A program made the translations under genes and the position numbers. From Myxococcales bacterium (GTDB lineage: Bacteria > Myxococcota_A > Polyangia > Polyangiales > JAFGIB01): 64,000 nucleotides of DNA. Shown one piece after another: positions 28,172 through 39,026 of this stretch (positions are counted from its first letter, which is position 1; every line of letters starts with the position of its first letter). The notes under the pieces are model-generated. The model searched no databases. It was given only the letters and a program-made list of their open reading frames with translations, and had not been told where the DNA came from. The DNA lies in the NCBI GenBank assembly GCA_029880325.1, contig JAOUOP010000028.1, positions 36,481 to 100,480 on the forward strand. The letters are read 5' to 3'.

Positions 28172-29524
28172 ATGGCCAGCTCCCCACACGCCCACGACGC
28201 AACCATGGACGCAACCACGACCGACGCCGACGCCCTACTCACCTACATCGATGCCTCCCCCAGCCCCTACCATGCGGTGACAGCGGCGGCGGCACGACTG
28301 ACCGAGGCGGGCTTTGACGAGCTGGCCCTCGAACAGCGCTGGCAGCTCCAGCCCGGTGGCCGGCACTTCGTCATCAAGGGCGGCTCGATCGCGGCCTTCA
28401 TCGTGGGCAGCAGCGCGCCGGTCGACAGCGGCTTTTTGGCCATCGGCGCCCACACCGACTCGCCCAACCTGCGCCTCAAGCCCCAGCCCGACCTGCGCCG
28501 CCACGGCTACCACCAGCTGGCGGTCGAGATCTACGGCGGAGTGCTCCTGTCGACCTGGCTCGATCGCGATCTGTCGCTGGCCGGGCGCGTGGTGATCGAT
28601 GACGGAAGCGACGGCGGCCGCAGCGAGCTGGTGGACTTTCGGCGCCCCCTGCTGCGCATCCCCAACCTGGCCATCCACCTGGAGCGCACCGTCAACACCG
28701 ACGGGCTGAAGCTCAACGCCCAACGCCACATGGTGCCGATCTGGGCCCTGGAACGCAGCGCGAAAGCAGCGAAGGACGAGCCGGCCCCGGCGCTGCGGCA
28801 GGCGCTCGCCGGGCAGCTCTCCGACGCCGGACGCGAGATCAACCCCGAGGCCATCCTGGGCTGGGATCTCTGCCTCTACGACACCCAGCCGGCGGCGATC
28901 GCGGGCCTGCGTCAGGAGCTGATCCACGCCGCACGCCTCGACAACCTGGCCAGCTGCCACACGGCACTGACGGCGCTGACCACGGCAGCCGCCGAGCATC
29001 CCGCCACGCGCGTGATCCTGCTTTACGATCACGAGGAGGTGGGCAGCAGGAGCGCCCATGGGGCGGCCTCGCCCTTCGCCCTCGACCTGCTCGGGCGCCT
29101 GGCCGGCCCCGACCACGACGCGCTGACGCGGGCGGTGGCGCGCTCGTTTTTGATCTCGGCGGATATGGCCCATGCAGTGCATCCCAACTACGCCGACAAG
29201 CACGAGCCCGGCCATCGCCCCGTGCTCGGCCGCGGTCCGGTCATCAAGACCAACGTCTCCCAGGCCTATGCCAGCGATGCAGAAAGCAGCGCGCGCTTTG
29301 TGCGACTATGCCAACGCGCCGGCGTCGAACCCCAGCACTTCGTCAGCCGTTCGGACCTGGCCTGCGGCAGCACCATCGGCCCGATCACGGCCGGCCGCGT
29401 GGGACTGCCAACTGTGGACGTGGGCAACCCGCTGCTGTCGATGCATTCGATTCGGGAGATGGCAGCGGTGGAGGATGTGGGGGCGATGCAGAAAGTCTTG
29501 GGTGTGTTTTTCGCGGGGCGATAA
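28172..29524 (+). CDS. apeB: M18-family aspartyl aminopeptidase
   Basis: About 450 residues. Zinc-site motifs are intact: IGAHTDSPNLRLKP (His and Asp), DHEEVGSRSAHGA (Glu base and ligand), SADMAHAVHPNY and the last His in PLLSMHSIREM. Cytoplasmic dinuclear zinc exopeptidase that removes N-terminal Asp/Glu or similar residues. The start is ambiguous: ATG 28172 has GGAG close by, ATG 28205 lies nearer the conserved start (ALLTYIDASPSPYHAV). The 5' end is divergent with the membrane-protein gene. Confidence 0.93.
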   Translation: MASSPHAHDATMDATTTDADALLTYIDASPSPYHAVTAAAARLTEAGFDELALEQRWQLQPGGRHFVIKGGSIAAFIVGSSAPVDSGFLAIGAHTDSPNLRLKPQPDLRRHGYHQLAVEIYGGVLLSTWLDRDLSLAGRVVIDDGSDGGRSELVDFRRPLLRIPNLAIHLERTVNTDGLKLNAQRHMVPIWALERSAKAAKDEPAPALRQALAGQLSDAGREINPEAILGWDLCLYDTQPAAIAGLRQELIHAARLDNLASCHTALTALTTAAAEHPATRVILLYDHEEVGSRSAHGAASPFALDLLGRLAGPDHDALTRAVARSFLISADMAHAVHPNYADKHEPGHRPVLGRGPVIKTNVSQAYASDAESSARFVRLCQRAGVEPQHFVSRSDLACGSTIGPITAGRVGLPTVDVGNPLLSMHSIREMAAVEDVGAMQKVLGVFFAGR

Positions 29525-29563
29525 CGGCACGGGACGCGAGAGCCTCATCCCAAGGGCATCGGC

Positions 29564-29757
29564 CTATTCCAGCTCGAAATCCTTACAAAACACGATCGGC
29601 GCCGCCTCATCTTCATAAAAGGCCGCCCGATGCTCATCGGTCGGAAAGCCATGGGCGCAGCTCACCCGCTCGGCATCGAAGAGCGCGCAGCTCTCACACG
29701 TAAAGCGCAGGGCGAAGCGCTCTCGCTGTCTTCGAAAGCGCGCGTCCTGGGGTAGCT

Positions 29758-29761
<4 letters not shown>
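29564..29761 (-). CDS. Small Cys-containing conserved-type protein
   Basis: 65 residues with four cysteines (FTCESCALFDAERVSC and IVFCKDFELE) that could form a metal site. It overlaps the rpiB stop by four bases (ATGA), so it is the last gene of the fab-rpiB cluster and translationally coupled. The spacing of cysteines and the strict coupling suggest a real gene; the function is unknown. Confidence 0.7.
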
Positions 29762-30205
<444 letters not shown>

Positions 30206-30213
<8 letters not shown>

Positions 30214-31471
30214 GGCGCTTGAGGATCAGCGAGACGTTGGTGCCGCCGAAGCCGAAGGAATTGCTGAGCACCACGTTCAGCACGCGCTCGCGCGCCTCAT
30301 GGGGCACCAGATCGAAGCCAGCGGCGCGCTCGTCGGGGCTGTCCAGGTTGATGGTCGGCGGCACCACGCCGTCGCGCAAGGCCAGGGCGCACAGCACCGT
30401 CTCCAGCCCGCCAGCAGCGCCCAGCAGGTGCCCCGTCATGGACTTGGTGCTCGAGATCCACAGGCCACCGTCGGAGCGTCCGGAACCGCCGCCCTGACTG
30501 TGGTCGCCGAAAATCTTCCGGATCGCCATCAGCTCGTTCATGTCGCCAGCGGGCGTGGAAGTGCCGTGGGCGTTGATGTAGTCGACCTGCTCGGGGGCGA
30601 TCGCCGCATCTGCCAGGGCCGCCTTCATGGCTCGCTGGGCGCCCTCGCCCTCCGGTGCGGGCTGGCTCAAATGGTAGGCGTCGGCGGTGGCGCCGTAGCC
30701 GACCACCTCGCACAGAATGGGAGCGCCGCGGGAGATGGCCAGCTCACGCTCCTCCAGCATCAGGATGCCGGCGCCCTCGGCGATCACGAAACCGTCGCGA
30801 TCGCGGTCAAATGGCCGACTGGCCTTTTCGGGCTCGTCGTTGCGCTTGGACAGGGCGCGCATGGAGTTGAAGCCGGCGACTCCAAGGGGCGTTACCGTAG
30901 CCTCGGCCCCACCGGCCACAGCCGCGTCGATGCCGCCGCGCTGGATCCAACGGGCCGCCTCGCCGATGGCGTGGGCGCCCGAGGAACAGGCGCTGGTGGT
31001 GGTGTAGCTCGGCCCCTTGAAGCCGTAGCGAATCGACACCATGCCGGGAGCCAGGTTGGCGATCGCGCCCGGAATGAAATAGGGCGTGACGCGGCGGGGC
31101 CCCTTGCTGCGCAGCACCTCGCACTGGGCTTCAATCAGCGGCAGGCCGCCGAGGCCGACGCCGATGAAAGTGCCGGTCCGCTCCTTGAGCGCATCATCGG
31201 GCTCGAAACCCGAACTCTGCACCGCCTGCACCGAGGCCCCGACCGCCATGTGGATGAAGGCATCGCCTTCACGGACCCGCTTGCGCTCGAAGTAGGTCTC
31301 GGGGTCGAAGCCGGTGCACTCACCGGCGATCGTGGTTGCGAAGCCCTCGGTGTCGAACTTGGTGATCGGACCGATGCCGCTCTTGCCGGCACGTATCGCG
31401 GACCAGGTCGACTCGATGTCGAGACCGCATGGGCTTACGGTTCCGACGCCTGTGACAACGACCCTACGCAT
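30206..31471 (-). CDS. fabF: Beta-ketoacyl-ACP synthase II
   Basis: 421 residues. Elongating condensing enzyme of fatty-acid synthesis. The Cys-His-His triad is present: active Cys in TTTSACSSGAHAIG, His in NAHGTSTPAGD and His in SMTGHLLGAAGG; GFGGTN closes the protein. It has a short Gly/Ser-rich insert between IFGDHSQ and LWISSTKSM that is unusual but does not hit a motif. It follows acpP by 90 bp; the start codon lies in a 7-bp hairpin and lacks a clear SD site. Confidence 0.95.
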
Positions 31472-31492
31472 GTCGCTGAACTACCGCGACAT
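31470..31492 (-). promoter_or_regulatory. Hairpin overlapping the fabF start codon
   Basis: A perfect 7-bp stem (ATGTCGC / GCGACAT) with a 9-nt loop covers the fabF ATG and the bases before it. It could hide the start in the mRNA. No SD-like sequence is seen in the usual place. Confidence 0.35.
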
Positions 31493-31561
31493 GGCAACGC
31501 GAGCAAGAGATAAGCATCGCGTGCCAGTCGCCTGCAGTGTTCGTTTTGGCGCGCTGGCGCG

Positions 31562-31795
31562 CTATTTGACGTGGTCCTGGATGTATTTGATCGCGTCACC
31601 CACGGTCGCGATCTTCTCGGTGTCCTCGTCGGGGATGTCGATTTCGAACTGCTCCTCGAAGGCCAGCACGAGCTCAACGATGGCCAGCGAGTCAGCGCCG
31701 AGATCCTCGATGAACTGAGCCTCGGGCTTGACCTCGGCGATGTCGACGTCCAACTGCTGCGAAACGATTTCCTTGACCTTCTCGGCGATATCCAT
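31562..31795 (-). CDS. acpP: Acyl carrier protein
   Basis: 77 residues, acidic four-helix protein. The 4'-phosphopantetheine attachment Ser is in LGADSLAIVELV. It carries growing acyl chains for the neighbouring FabG and FabF. It lies between fabG (44 bp upstream) and fabF (90 bp downstream) in the usual order. Confidence 0.96.
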   Translation of the reverse strand: MDIAEKVKEIVSQQLDVDIAEVKPEAQFIEDLGADSLAIVELVLAFEEQFEIDIPDEDTEKIATVGDAIKYIQDHVK

Positions 31796-31839
31796 CCGTC
31801 TCTCCAGGGCGGTGAGGTGGTTCGAGCACCCACAAAAAT

Positions 31840-32586
31840 TTACATGTACATCCCGCCGTTAACGCGCAGGACCTGACCTGTGATGTAAGAAGCTTCGTCG
31901 CTGCAGAGAAAGACCACAGCGGCTGCGACGTCGTGCGGCTGCCCGACACGTCCCAGCGGAATTTGCTGCAGCATCAGCTGCTTTGCGTCCTCGGGGAGCA
32001 TGCGGGTCATGTCGGTATCGATGAAGCCGGGACCGACCGCGTTGACGGTCACGCCGCGCGAGGCGTACTCCCGAGCCAGTGTCTTCGTCAAGCCAATCAG
32101 CGCGGCTTTGCTCGCCGCGTAGGCCGCCTGCCCGGGATTGCCCGTCTCGGCCACCACGCTCGCCATATTGATAATTCGACCTGTTTTGGCGCGAGACATG
32201 GGCCGAATGGCGGCCTTGCTGCAAAAGACGGCGCCGCCCACGTTCACGGCCAACGTTTTGTGCAGGTCCTCGGGCGAGACGCGCAAGAGTACCTGATCGC
32301 GTGCAATGCCCGCATTGTTGATGAGGATGTCGAGGCGACCGAGGCGTTTGTAGAGGGCGTGGAAGGCGTCGCCGATGGCCTCGTGATCGGTGACGTCACA
32401 GGGCAAGAGTTCGGCGCTGCCGCCAGCGGCGCGGACATCGGCGAGCATCTGCTCGCCGATCGGCGGCTCCAGCACGTCGACGGCGACCACATGGGCACCG
32501 GCCCGTGCCAGCTCGACACACAGCACGCGGCCGATGCCGCGGTAGCCACCGGTGACTACCGCGACCTTGTCATCGAGCCGAAACAT
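31840..32586 (-). CDS. fabG: 3-oxoacyl-ACP reductase (SDR family)
   Basis: 248 residues. Classical SDR: nucleotide-binding TGGYRGIGR, NNAG, catalytic Ser in NMASVVAETG, Tyr/Lys in YAASKAALIGLTK and the C-terminal GQVLRVNGG. Reduces 3-oxoacyl-ACP with NADPH. In the cluster yceD-rpmF-fabG-acpP-fabF the context supports FabG rather than another SDR. Confidence 0.93.
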   Translation of the reverse strand: MFRLDDKVAVVTGGYRGIGRVLCVELARAGAHVVAVDVLEPPIGEQMLADVRAAGGSAELLPCDVTDHEAIGDAFHALYKRLGRLDILINNAGIARDQVLLRVSPEDLHKTLAVNVGGAVFCSKAAIRPMSRAKTGRIINMASVVAETGNPGQAAYAASKAALIGLTKTLAREYASRGVTVNAVGPGFIDTDMTRMLPEDAKQLMLQQIPLGRVGQPHDVAAAVVFLCSDEASYITGQVLRVNGGMYM

Positions 32587-32622
32587 TTCGCGGAAAGAAC
32601 TCGCGCCGAGCAGGCGCGCAGC

Positions 32623-32841
32623 TCAGGCCTCGGCTTCCTCAGCGGGCGGCGGTGCCGCCTTTTCCTTGGTGCCGATCACCTGCCGGCCCTTGTAGTGGCC
32701 GCAGCTCGGACAGATGCGGTGCGGCAGCATCATCTCGTCGCAGTTGGGACAGGGGATGGTATTGGGGGCGCGCACCCGATCATGCTGGGCGCGGCGTTGG
32801 TCGCGCTTGGCGCGGGTGGTTTTTCGCTTCGGAACCGCCAC
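32623..32841 (-). CDS. rpmF: 50S ribosomal protein L32
   Basis: 72 residues. Begins MAVPKRKTTRAKRDQRRAQH, the family start, followed by a CPNCDEMMLPHRICPSCG zinc ribbon with all four cysteines. The acidic C-terminal tail (APPPAEEAEA) is longer than usual. It lies between yceD and fabG, 3 bp after the yceD stop. Confidence 0.97.
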   Translation of the reverse strand: MAVPKRKTTRAKRDQRRAQHDRVRAPNTIPCPNCDEMMLPHRICPSCGHYKGRQVIGTKEKAAPPPAEEAEA

Positions 32842-32844
32842 GGC

Positions 32845-33447
32845 TCACTCCTCTCGTTCGCTCTCGTGGGCAGCTTGGGGCTGCTCCGGGGCGGCCGGCT
32901 TGGGGCCGGCCGGGAGCTTGTCGCGCAACTGGGCCAAGGGCGCAAGCCTCGGATCGGGTCCATCGCCCTCGCCGAAGTCCTCGGGGTTGGGGCGCACACC
33001 CTCGGGCACCTCGATTCCGGCGCAGTCCTCGGCACACAGGGGCTGGATCGGACACTCGAGTACCAGGTGCTCGCGCACCAGATCGTCGAGCACCAGGTCG
33101 CTGCCCGTAAAGTGGGCACGGTCCAGGTCGGAGGCCTCGAGTTCGAACTCGAGCGGCGGGGCGCGGCCGTCGTCGGGGCTGAGCAGCAGCGTCAGTTCGG
33201 AGTCCACGCTGACTGCGGCCGGGCCCAGGCAGCGGCAGCATTCGGTCACCAACTCGGCCCGCAATTCGCCGCGGATCAGGAACTCGGTGCCGTTCTTCTG
33301 GGCACGAACGTGCAGCAAGCCAGGACCGCCCGCCGGCGACAGCGGCGTGTCGGCCAGCGTGCCTGCGAGCCAGGCGGTGTCCAGCTCGAAATCGTAATCC
33401 TTGCCGGAATCGTCGATGTCGCTGGCGTGGAGCACGATCTCGGGCAT
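32845..33447 (-). CDS. yceD: DUF177 (YceD) family protein
   Basis: About 200 residues with the family pattern ELVTECCRCLGP (paired Cys), DLDRAHFTGSDLVLDDLVREHLVLECPIQPLC-type spacing, with Cys in VLECPIQPLCAEDC. It is thought to act in 23S rRNA or ribosome homeostasis and typically precedes rpmF, as here. The start at MPEIVLHASD (33447) is chosen; the extra frame upstream has no homology. Confidence 0.88.
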   Translation of the reverse strand: MPEIVLHASDIDDSGKDYDFELDTAWLAGTLADTPLSPAGGPGLLHVRAQKNGTEFLIRGELRAELVTECCRCLGPAAVSVDSELTLLLSPDDGRAPPLEFELEASDLDRAHFTGSDLVLDDLVREHLVLECPIQPLCAEDCAGIEVPEGVRPNPEDFGEGDGPDPRLAPLAQLRDKLPAGPKPAAPEQPQAAHESEREE

Positions 33448-33605
33448 GTTCCTGGTGGTCTCGGCGGGGAGCTTCGGAAGAGAAAAGCACCGCCAGGGAG
33501 ACGGAGCAGCAGCGCCCGACCGGGCGTCCCTGCCCAAATTGGGGCCGGGACTATTGCCTGTGGCACCCTGGAAGTCAAATCGCGAACAGTTCGCGGTCGC
33601 GTTTT

Positions 33606-34589
33606 TCAGACCTCTTCGTGCACCCCGAGCACGCGCATGGCGCCCTCGGCGAGCTCGAGCAGTACGAAACCGGGCATGGCGCGGGTGCCGTCGGAGCGGC
33701 CCACGGCCACGCCGCCCAGGCGCGGCACCACCAGGCGCAAATCGCGGGCTGCGCTGTCGTCACGCACCTCGCGCTCGCCGTCGCCCACCGCCGGGCGCAG
33801 GACCCGAACTTCGGGCCAGGCGAAGAGACCACCGGGGGCGCCGATGCGCCGGGCCAGCTCGGCCAGGTCGGCGCTGCCCAGATCCTGGCCATCCTCGGTG
33901 CGGGCAACGGCCTGGGAGCCGCCCTGGCCAGGCGCCTGCCAGGATAGCAGCCAGCGGCTTTCGCCTTCGGCCTCGCCGAGGTCGCTGGCCAGCTGCTTGA
34001 GGTCGTCGAGGCCGTGGCCGCAGGCGTCGTCGCTGTGGGCGTAATGGCCGCCGCTGGCCCCGGCCACCGGGACGAACACGTGACCGGCCACATCCACCCG
34101 ACGCAACGCCGAAACGTCCACGATCCGGGCGGCGGCCTCGCCCAGGGAGGCGCGCGCCGATTGAATGCGCTCGGTGCTGTCGCGGCCGCCCGACAGCAGC
34201 AGCGTGGGCGCCGGCAGCGTCGACAACGCCCCCAGAAGCTTGGCCGCCTGCCGCGGGGTATCACCCACGCCGCCGATCACGACCTGCAGGTGGGGCTTGA
34301 GCTCGGCCAGCACTTTCAACGTGTCGACGTCGGGCGGTGGCCCGAAGGCGGGGCCGGCGAAGGCCGCCACGCGCAACGGGGGCTCGATGCCCTCGATGCG
34401 CAGACGACGGCCTTCGATGTGCAACTTCACGGCGCCGACGCTGCGCGTGCCGGCTTCGGGGGGATCGGCGGCCAGACAGCGCATGTAGCCCGGCGGGCCC
34501 TGGACGCGCAGGCCGCCGTCGAGGCAGCCGCGGCAGCCGGCCACCGAGAGAGCCCAGCACAGGGCGATCAGCAGGCGTGATTTGGCCAT
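33606..34589 (-). CDS. Lipoprotein of unknown function, possibly phosphoesterase-like
   Basis: 327 residues; a signal peptide ends in the lipobox LSVAGC. The body has alpha/beta-type motifs (PHLQVVIGGVGDTPRQAAKLL, PTLLLSGGRDSTERI, HVFVPVAGASGGHYAHSDDA) that loosely recall calcineurin-like folds, but no metal-ligand set is complete, so the function is left open. Stops just before the yceD promoter region (158-bp gap). Confidence 0.6.
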   Translation of the reverse strand: MAKSRLLIALCWALSVAGCRGCLDGGLRVQGPPGYMRCLAADPPEAGTRSVGAVKLHIEGRRLRIEGIEPPLRVAAFAGPAFGPPPDVDTLKVLAELKPHLQVVIGGVGDTPRQAAKLLGALSTLPAPTLLLSGGRDSTERIQSARASLGEAAARIVDVSALRRVDVAGHVFVPVAGASGGHYAHSDDACGHGLDDLKQLASDLGEAEGESRWLLSWQAPGQGGSQAVARTEDGQDLGSADLAELARRIGAPGGLFAWPEVRVLRPAVGDGEREVRDDSAARDLRLVVPRLGGVAVGRSDGTRAMPGFVLLELAEGAMRVLGVHEEV

Positions 34590-34648
34590 GGGCAGCGGGA
34601 CCTTACGCCAAAGGTCGGGCGCTGGACCAGGCGGCTTTCTTCAAACAA

Positions 34649-34667
34649 TGTAGGGCATGCCTCTACA
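34649..34667. promoter_or_regulatory. Operator-like dyad
   Basis: TGTAGGGCATGCCTCTACA has matching ends (TGTAG / CTACA) around the palindrome GGCATGCC, with one bulged base. Upstream of the MoxR-VWA pair; a repressor site is possible. Confidence 0.4.
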
Positions 34668-34673
34668 CCTTTT

Positions 34674-34710
34674 CCACCAGGTGCTTTAGACTGGAACGAC
34701 CACCTGGTGG
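34674..34710. promoter_or_regulatory. 10-bp perfect inverted repeat upstream of the MoxR gene
   Basis: CCACCAGGTG (34674-34683) and its complement CACCTGGTGG (34701-34710) are separated by 17 bases. It lies about 70 bp upstream of the MoxR start, in the leader or promoter. Confidence 0.45.
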
Positions 34711-34778
34711 TCCTGCGGCGACCTGCTGGCGTCGACTGTGACCGATTCGAACCCGATCAGCCCACGAGGGAGTACCCG

Positions 34779-35618
34779 ATGACCGACGACAACCGTTTTC
34801 ACGGCACCGACAGCTATTTGACCAATGAAGCGCTGGAGGCCGCCGTGAACTGCGCCCTGGTGCTGCAAAAGCCGCTGCTGGTCCGTGGCGAACCGGGCAC
34901 GGGCAAGACGCTGCTGGCCGAGGCTGTCTCCGAGGCCCTGGGGCTCCCGCTTCTGACCTGGCACGTCAAGAGCACCACGCGCGCCCAGGAGGGGCTCTAT
35001 CACTACGACACCGTGCAGCGTCTGTACGACAGCCGCTTCAACGACGGTGACGTCTCCGACATCCGCCAGTACATCCGGCTGGGACCACTGGGCAACGCCT
35101 TCAAGTCCGACGAGCGCGTGGTGCTGCTGATCGACGAAGTCGACAAGGCCGACATCGAGTTCCCCAACGACCTCTTGCACGAGATCGACAAGATGCGCTT
35201 CCGCATCATGGAGACCGGCGACGAGATCGTGGCCAAGCATCGGCCGGTGGTGATCATCACCTCCAACGCCGAAAAAGAGCTGCCCGACGCCTTCCTGCGC
35301 CGCTGCGTCTTCCACTTCATCGACTTCCCCGACCGCGACCTGATGGGGCGCATCGTCGACGTGCACCATCCGGGCCTCAACGAAGACGTGATCAAGCAGG
35401 CGATGGACGCCTTCTACGCCATCCGCAACATGCAAAGGCTGCGCAAGCGTCCCTCCACCAGCGAGCTGGTCGACTGGATCGCCATGCTCAAGGACATGGG
35501 CATCTCCACCGTCAAGCTCGACAAGAACATGCCCTTCCTGGGCACGCTCCTGAAGAAGGAGCAGGATCTGGTGGCCTACGCCGATCAGCTCTCGGGCGGA
35601 TCGCGCTGGCGGTCCTGA
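34779..35618 (+). CDS. MoxR-family AAA+ ATPase
   Basis: 279 residues. Walker A GEPGTGKT, Walker B VVLLIDEVDKAD, sensor 1 VVIITSNAEKELPDAFLRRC. MoxR ATPases work with VWA proteins to assemble or insert metal cofactors and complexes. GAGGGAGT lies just before the ATG. It is followed at 36 bp by the VWA gene, the classical partner, so an operon is likely. Two dyads lie upstream. Confidence 0.93.
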   Translation: MTDDNRFHGTDSYLTNEALEAAVNCALVLQKPLLVRGEPGTGKTLLAEAVSEALGLPLLTWHVKSTTRAQEGLYHYDTVQRLYDSRFNDGDVSDIRQYIRLGPLGNAFKSDERVVLLIDEVDKADIEFPNDLLHEIDKMRFRIMETGDEIVAKHRPVVIITSNAEKELPDAFLRRCVFHFIDFPDRDLMGRIVDVHHPGLNEDVIKQAMDAFYAIRNMQRLRKRPSTSELVDWIAMLKDMGISTVKLDKNMPFLGTLLKKEQDLVAYADQLSGGSRWRS

Positions 35619-35654
35619 CGCGCACTGCCAAGCTGTTGAACCAGGAGATAGCCC

Positions 35655-36881
<1,227 letters not shown>

Positions 36882-36942
36882 GCGTCGGCAACCGAGGCGG
36901 CTGCGTCTGTAACCGCGGCCGCCCGGGCGCGACGTAGTTGCC

Positions 36943-37533
36943 ATGGCGCGCAAGCTGATCCTCTACCACTTCGAGGGTTGCTATTACTGCGACCGAGTGC
37001 AGGGCAAGCTCGCTGAACTGGGATTGCTGATCGAGCAGCGCAACATCCGTCGCGATCCCGAGCATAGGGCCGAGCTGATCGCCAATACGGGTCGGGCGCG
37101 GGTTCCCGTGCTGCGCATCGAGGAGGCGGGTGAGCCGGTGCGCTGGATGCCGGAATCGCGCCGCATCGTGGCCTTTCTGGAGCAGGCCTACGGCGATTCC
37201 GAGGCGCCGGAGACGCCGGTGTGCAGCAGCACGGTTCCGCGGATCGGGGCGTGGCTCGGCTGGTCGCTGATGGTCGTGGGGCTGCTCGTGAGCGGCGACG
37301 GGCTGCGGGATGGGCTGTGGGCGGCGGGCTGCGGCGTGATGGCCCTGCGTAGCGGCTGGATGGCCCGCAGCAGTGGGATGGCGCTGCACTGGATCATCGC
37401 GCTGGCGCTCGGCCTGAGCGCGCTTTCGATCGCGCTGGCCGGACTCGGCGTGGCCTTCATCCCGTTTTGGTATCTGGTCTACGGGCTGGTGGCGGCGCTC
37501 TTGTTGTGGGCGGCGCGGCGGGCGCGCAGGTAG
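36943..37533 (+). CDS. Glutaredoxin/GST-N-like domain with C-terminal membrane helices
   Basis: 196 residues. The first ~85 residues are a thioredoxin-like domain with redox motif GCYYCDR and a cis-Pro turn ARVPVLRIEE. The rest has three to four hydrophobic helices, so the redox domain is tethered to the membrane, facing the cytoplasm if it is N-in. It may reduce membrane-protein thiols; the target is unknown. Confidence 0.72.
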   Translation: MARKLILYHFEGCYYCDRVQGKLAELGLLIEQRNIRRDPEHRAELIANTGRARVPVLRIEEAGEPVRWMPESRRIVAFLEQAYGDSEAPETPVCSSTVPRIGAWLGWSLMVVGLLVSGDGLRDGLWAAGCGVMALRSGWMARSSGMALHWIIALALGLSALSIALAGLGVAFIPFWYLVYGLVAALLLWAARRARR

Positions 37534-37596
37534 AAGCCCCGCTGGCGGGCGTGGTAAAAAGACGCCTCGATGAGGCGGGCGGGAAATGCGGGCCAG

Positions 37597-38148
37597 ATGC
37601 CGAACCGTGGGCGGCCGGGCAGGGCCCGTTGCGGCGTTTTTTTCCTGCCGGCCTGCGCCGCTCTGTTCCTGCCGGCCTGCGCCGCCATGCAACGCACCTG
37701 GGACTTCGAAGCCCACGCGCGCCACGGTGCGCTGTTGGAGGTGCAGGAGGTGACGGCAAGCGTGACGCGCGATGTGGTCGCGCTCACGCTTCGGGTTCGC
37801 AACCCAGGTCCGCAGCCGGTGGCGATTGAGCCGGGACTGCTCGTGCTGCGACTGCCCGATGGCGAGACGATCGAGGCGGCGCCGAGCCTGCTGGAGCTGG
37901 GCGAACGGGTCGTAGGTGGACTGATGAGCCGACTGGGGCTCGGGCAGGGCCAGTCAGAACCACGGCGCACGGCCCCCGGCGCCAGCGCACTGCTTCGGGT
38001 GACGTTTCGGGAGCTGCGAAGGGATCTGAGGCGCTACGGGCGCTTGGAAGTCGATGTCTCATCCGTCGCCGTCGAGGGGCGCCCCGCGGGCATCCCACCC
38101 GTGATCCTGACCGCGCCGGCCGGCGCGCCGCTGGGGCAGGACGTATGA
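37597..38148 (+). CDS. LEA14-like lipoprotein with duplicated signal segment
   Basis: About 180 residues. The N-terminus reads FFLPACAALFLPACAAM: a 20-bp DNA segment is repeated with a period of 24 bp, so two lipobox-like LPAC sites follow one another. The rest has a beta-rich domain (LTLRVRNPGPQPVAIEPGLLVL). The start is uncertain (37570 or 37597). It overlaps the next gene by four bases. Confidence 0.62.
   Translation: MPNRGRPGRARCGVFFLPACAALFLPACAAMQRTWDFEAHARHGALLEVQEVTASVTRDVVALTLRVRNPGPQPVAIEPGLLVLRLPDGETIEAAPSLLELGERVVGGLMSRLGLGQGQSEPRRTAPGASALLRVTFRELRRDLRRYGRLEVDVSSVAVEGRPAGIPPVILTAPAGAPLGQDV
37642..37685. repeat. 24-bp-period direct duplication in a signal-peptide coding region
   Basis: TTCCTGCCGGCCTGCGCCGC occurs at 37642-37661 and again at 37666-37685. 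Confidence 0.9.
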
Positions 38149-39005
38149 ACTCGAGCGCCCTGCCCTGCCTTCGGCTGCCCGCCGCGCTGGCCCTGCTGGC
38201 GCTTGGCATGGGCGGCTGCGCCATGAACCTGAACGAGGCGCGACCGGCCCGCACCCTGCGCGGTGGCGAGATGCAGGTTAGTCAGGTCTCCAACGCCGTG
38301 CTCGCCACACGCGCCATCTCCGTCCTGATCGATCCTGCCGAGTCGATCGCGCGCTCGAGCGCGAAGGATGGTCCCACCACCGAGCTGACCGATGAGCAGA
38401 AAAACCAGCTGCTCGTGGCGCTGGCGGCGACCAGCCTGCAGGGAGTGGGCTATGCGACGCATCTGGAGTTCGGCGTGGGCCTGGGCTACCGGCTCGACCT
38501 CCATGGCCGCTTCGGCAACGGCATCTACGGCCTGACGCTGCGCCGGGGCTTCGAGCTGGAGCTTTGGGACGTGAGCTACGGGGCGCGACTCGACTATAAC
38601 AGCGGCGAGAGCTGGATCCCCTACTTCGATGAAGGGACCGAGCTGCTATCGGCCGCCGGGGCGGCCATGGGGCTCACGCGCTTCGACTCGCAGTTATTCA
38701 CCTCGGTGGGGCGCGAGTGGGGCGAGTGGGGGCGGCTCTGGCTGGGCGCCAAGGGCATCATGAGCCACTACGACCTGACGCTGCCCGGCTTCGCCTTCGA
38801 CCGCGGGGACATTCACGCCCAGGACCAGATCTGGTACGCGGGCGGTTTCCTCGGCTTCGCCCTCGGCTTTCGCTACGTCTTCGTGCTGGCGGAGCTGTCG
38901 GTCTTCTACAGCTGGGCCGAGGCCGACCTCGACCCACCCATCGACCGCGTGGACCTGAGTTCGCTGGTGTTGGTGCCCGCCTGGGGGCTCAGGATCAACT
39001 TCTGA
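38145..39005 (+). CDS. Outer-membrane beta-barrel-like lipoprotein
   Basis: 286 residues; the lipobox is MGGC. The body alternates hydrophobic/polar residues in strands typical of a barrel (EFGVGLGYRLDLHGRF, YGLTLRRGFELELWD, LSVFYSWAEADLD) and ends in Phe (LRINF), the usual outer-membrane signal. Coupled by a four-base overlap to the upstream lipoprotein, so the two may work together at the outer membrane. Confidence 0.65.
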   Translation: MNSSALPCLRLPAALALLALGMGGCAMNLNEARPARTLRGGEMQVSQVSNAVLATRAISVLIDPAESIARSSAKDGPTTELTDEQKNQLLVALAATSLQGVGYATHLEFGVGLGYRLDLHGRFGNGIYGLTLRRGFELELWDVSYGARLDYNSGESWIPYFDEGTELLSAAGAAMGLTRFDSQLFTSVGREWGEWGRLWLGAKGIMSHYDLTLPGFAFDRGDIHAQDQIWYAGGFLGFALGFRYVFVLAELSVFYSWAEADLDPPIDRVDLSSLVLVPAWGLRINF

Positions 39006-39026
39006 GACTTCCCGCCGAGCCCGTTT

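Noticed and set aside
34740..34762. tRNA-like GATTCGAACC
   Set aside because: The T-arm stem does not pair and no acceptor or anticodon arm fits on either strand.
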